From positions 1 to 64,000 of the forward strand of contig NZ_JAEDAL010000009.1 of NCBI RefSeq assembly GCF_016093295.1: a DNA stretch of 64,000 nt, in the 5' to 3' direction. Of this stretch, positions 63,532 through 64,000 are shown piece by piece. The DNA is from Inhella gelatinilytica (GTDB lineage Bacteria > Pseudomonadota > Gammaproteobacteria > Burkholderiales > Burkholderiaceae_C). The notes under the pieces are model-generated. The model saw only the letters and a list, made by a program, of their open reading frames with translations, did not search any database and was not told the origin of the DNA. How positions within the stretch are numbered: position 1 is the first letter of the stretch; every line of letters starts with the position of its first letter. The translations under genes and the position numbers were made by a program.

Positions 63532-64000
63532 GGGATGCGGAGCCGAGCCAAGGCTGCAGAGCATGCAGCAGCGCGGCACGAAAAGCGGGTTCGGGCTGCA
63601 AGTCTAGGGGCAACACCCACACACGATCTCCGGGAGCCAAACGTTCAGGGCTCAGCTTGGTGGCGTCCTTTTCGGTCACCACCACTTCCGAGCCGGGCGG
63701 CCAGGGCAGCATGGCGAAGTCGTGGTGGTCGGGCTGGGGGAGGGCCTGAAAGGTCAAACCGGCCTCGTGCAGCAGGGCGAAAAACCCCTCGGGCTGAGCC
63801 AGCCCCGCGGCGGCAATGAGCGGTCGGCCCCGGAGTTCGGTGAGCGGCTGCTGGGTGTCCCACCGCTGTGCCCACCAGGCCTCCAAGCGCACAGCGCCAG
63901 ACAACCGCCGGTGGGCCACATAGCCGGCGCGGGCCGTGCTGACCACACCGTCGGTGTACAGCACCAAGGTGTCGGCTCGCGAGCCTGGAAGCACCGGTCG
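63464..64000 (-). CDS. lpxK: Tetraacyldisaccharide 4'-kinase, C-terminal part (runs off the window)
   Basis: The open frame enters from the right edge and ends at 63464. It covers the C-terminal ~178 residues with LxK-type blocks [17 protein letters not shown] and [12 protein letters not shown], the latter typical of LpxK. The enzyme phosphorylates the lipid A disaccharide. The tail overlaps the Trm112-like gene by about 68 bases in another frame, which is longer than usual. The N-terminal P-loop lies outside the window. Confidence 0.88.
   Translation of the reverse strand, partial: RPVLPGSRADTLVLYTDGVVSTARAGYVAHRRLSGAVRLEAWWAQRWDTQQPLTELRGRPLIAAAGLAQPEGFFALLHEAGLTFQALPQPDHHDFAMLPWPPGSEVVVTEKDATKLSPERLAPGDRVWVLPLDLQPEPAFRAALLHALQPWLGSASHGPTSDRTSGLPPVQGPAATEP

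Overview
The window is high-GC bacterial DNA. Its chromosomal backbone has a gene order and gene set typical of a betaproteobacterium of the order Burkholderiales (Comamonadaceae / Sphaerotilaceae / Inhella-Roseateles type). Supporting signs are hemF-nadD-rsfS-rlmH-maf-rng, a PhaR polyhydroxyalkanoate regulator with a 3-hydroxybutyrate dehydrogenase, a separate RelA, and lpxK-trm112-kdsB-adk in a row. The genus is not resolved from sequence reading alone.

Layout. (1) 1-3735 is an accessory segment. It holds a run of small integron-type gene cassettes separated by attC-like sites with no integrase in view. One attC-like site is interrupted by an IS1111-group (IS110 family) element. The segment ends at a bare tRNA 3' end plus terminator, which looks like the scar of an integration at a tRNA gene. 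(2) 3738-11344 holds a MocR-type regulator divergent from a rhodanese, glnS, a LytS/LytTR-type two-component pair and a HerA/DUF853 ATPase. (3) 11433-21164 is core housekeeping: yebC, purD, an acyltransferase, hemF, nadD, rsfS with a long Lys/Ala/Pro tail, rlmH, maf, rng, then ispD and ispF. One isolated cassette-like DUF4262 gene sits between rng and ispD. (4) 21194-31496 has an OmpR/EnvZ-like pair with probable self-binding repeats, bdhA, an alpha/beta hydrolase, relA, tRNA-Val, a methyltransferase, phaR, rimO and metC. (5) 31537-36212 is a MacA-MacB-outer membrane factor tripartite efflux operon.

(6) 36459-49200 is the most unusual part. A two-partner-secretion outer membrane transporter precedes a giant TpsA-like exoprotein. 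The exoprotein has a haemagglutination-type N-terminal domain, at least 13 YDG/MBG-like repeats and, after a reading-frame break inside the repeats, a C-terminal caspase-like (C14) domain with both catalytic residues. A convergent operon encodes a membrane Ser/Thr kinase with a DUF4384-like C-terminus, an OmpA-like periplasmic protein and a membrane-anchored putative zinc metallopeptidase (HELSH plus NExxA). Together these look like a secreted or surface-anchored protease apparatus with its own signalling and envelope-anchoring parts. That functional link is inference from gene content and position.

(7) 49279-64000 returns to core genes: smpB, ratA, rnfH, a ComFB-like gene, nadA, tadA and ldcA. 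A TonB-dependent receptor follows, with a tonB-exbB-exbD-exbD-TPR energy-transduction cluster, then an SDR dehydrogenase, adk, kdsB, a Trm112-like gene and the C-terminal part of lpxK running off the right edge.
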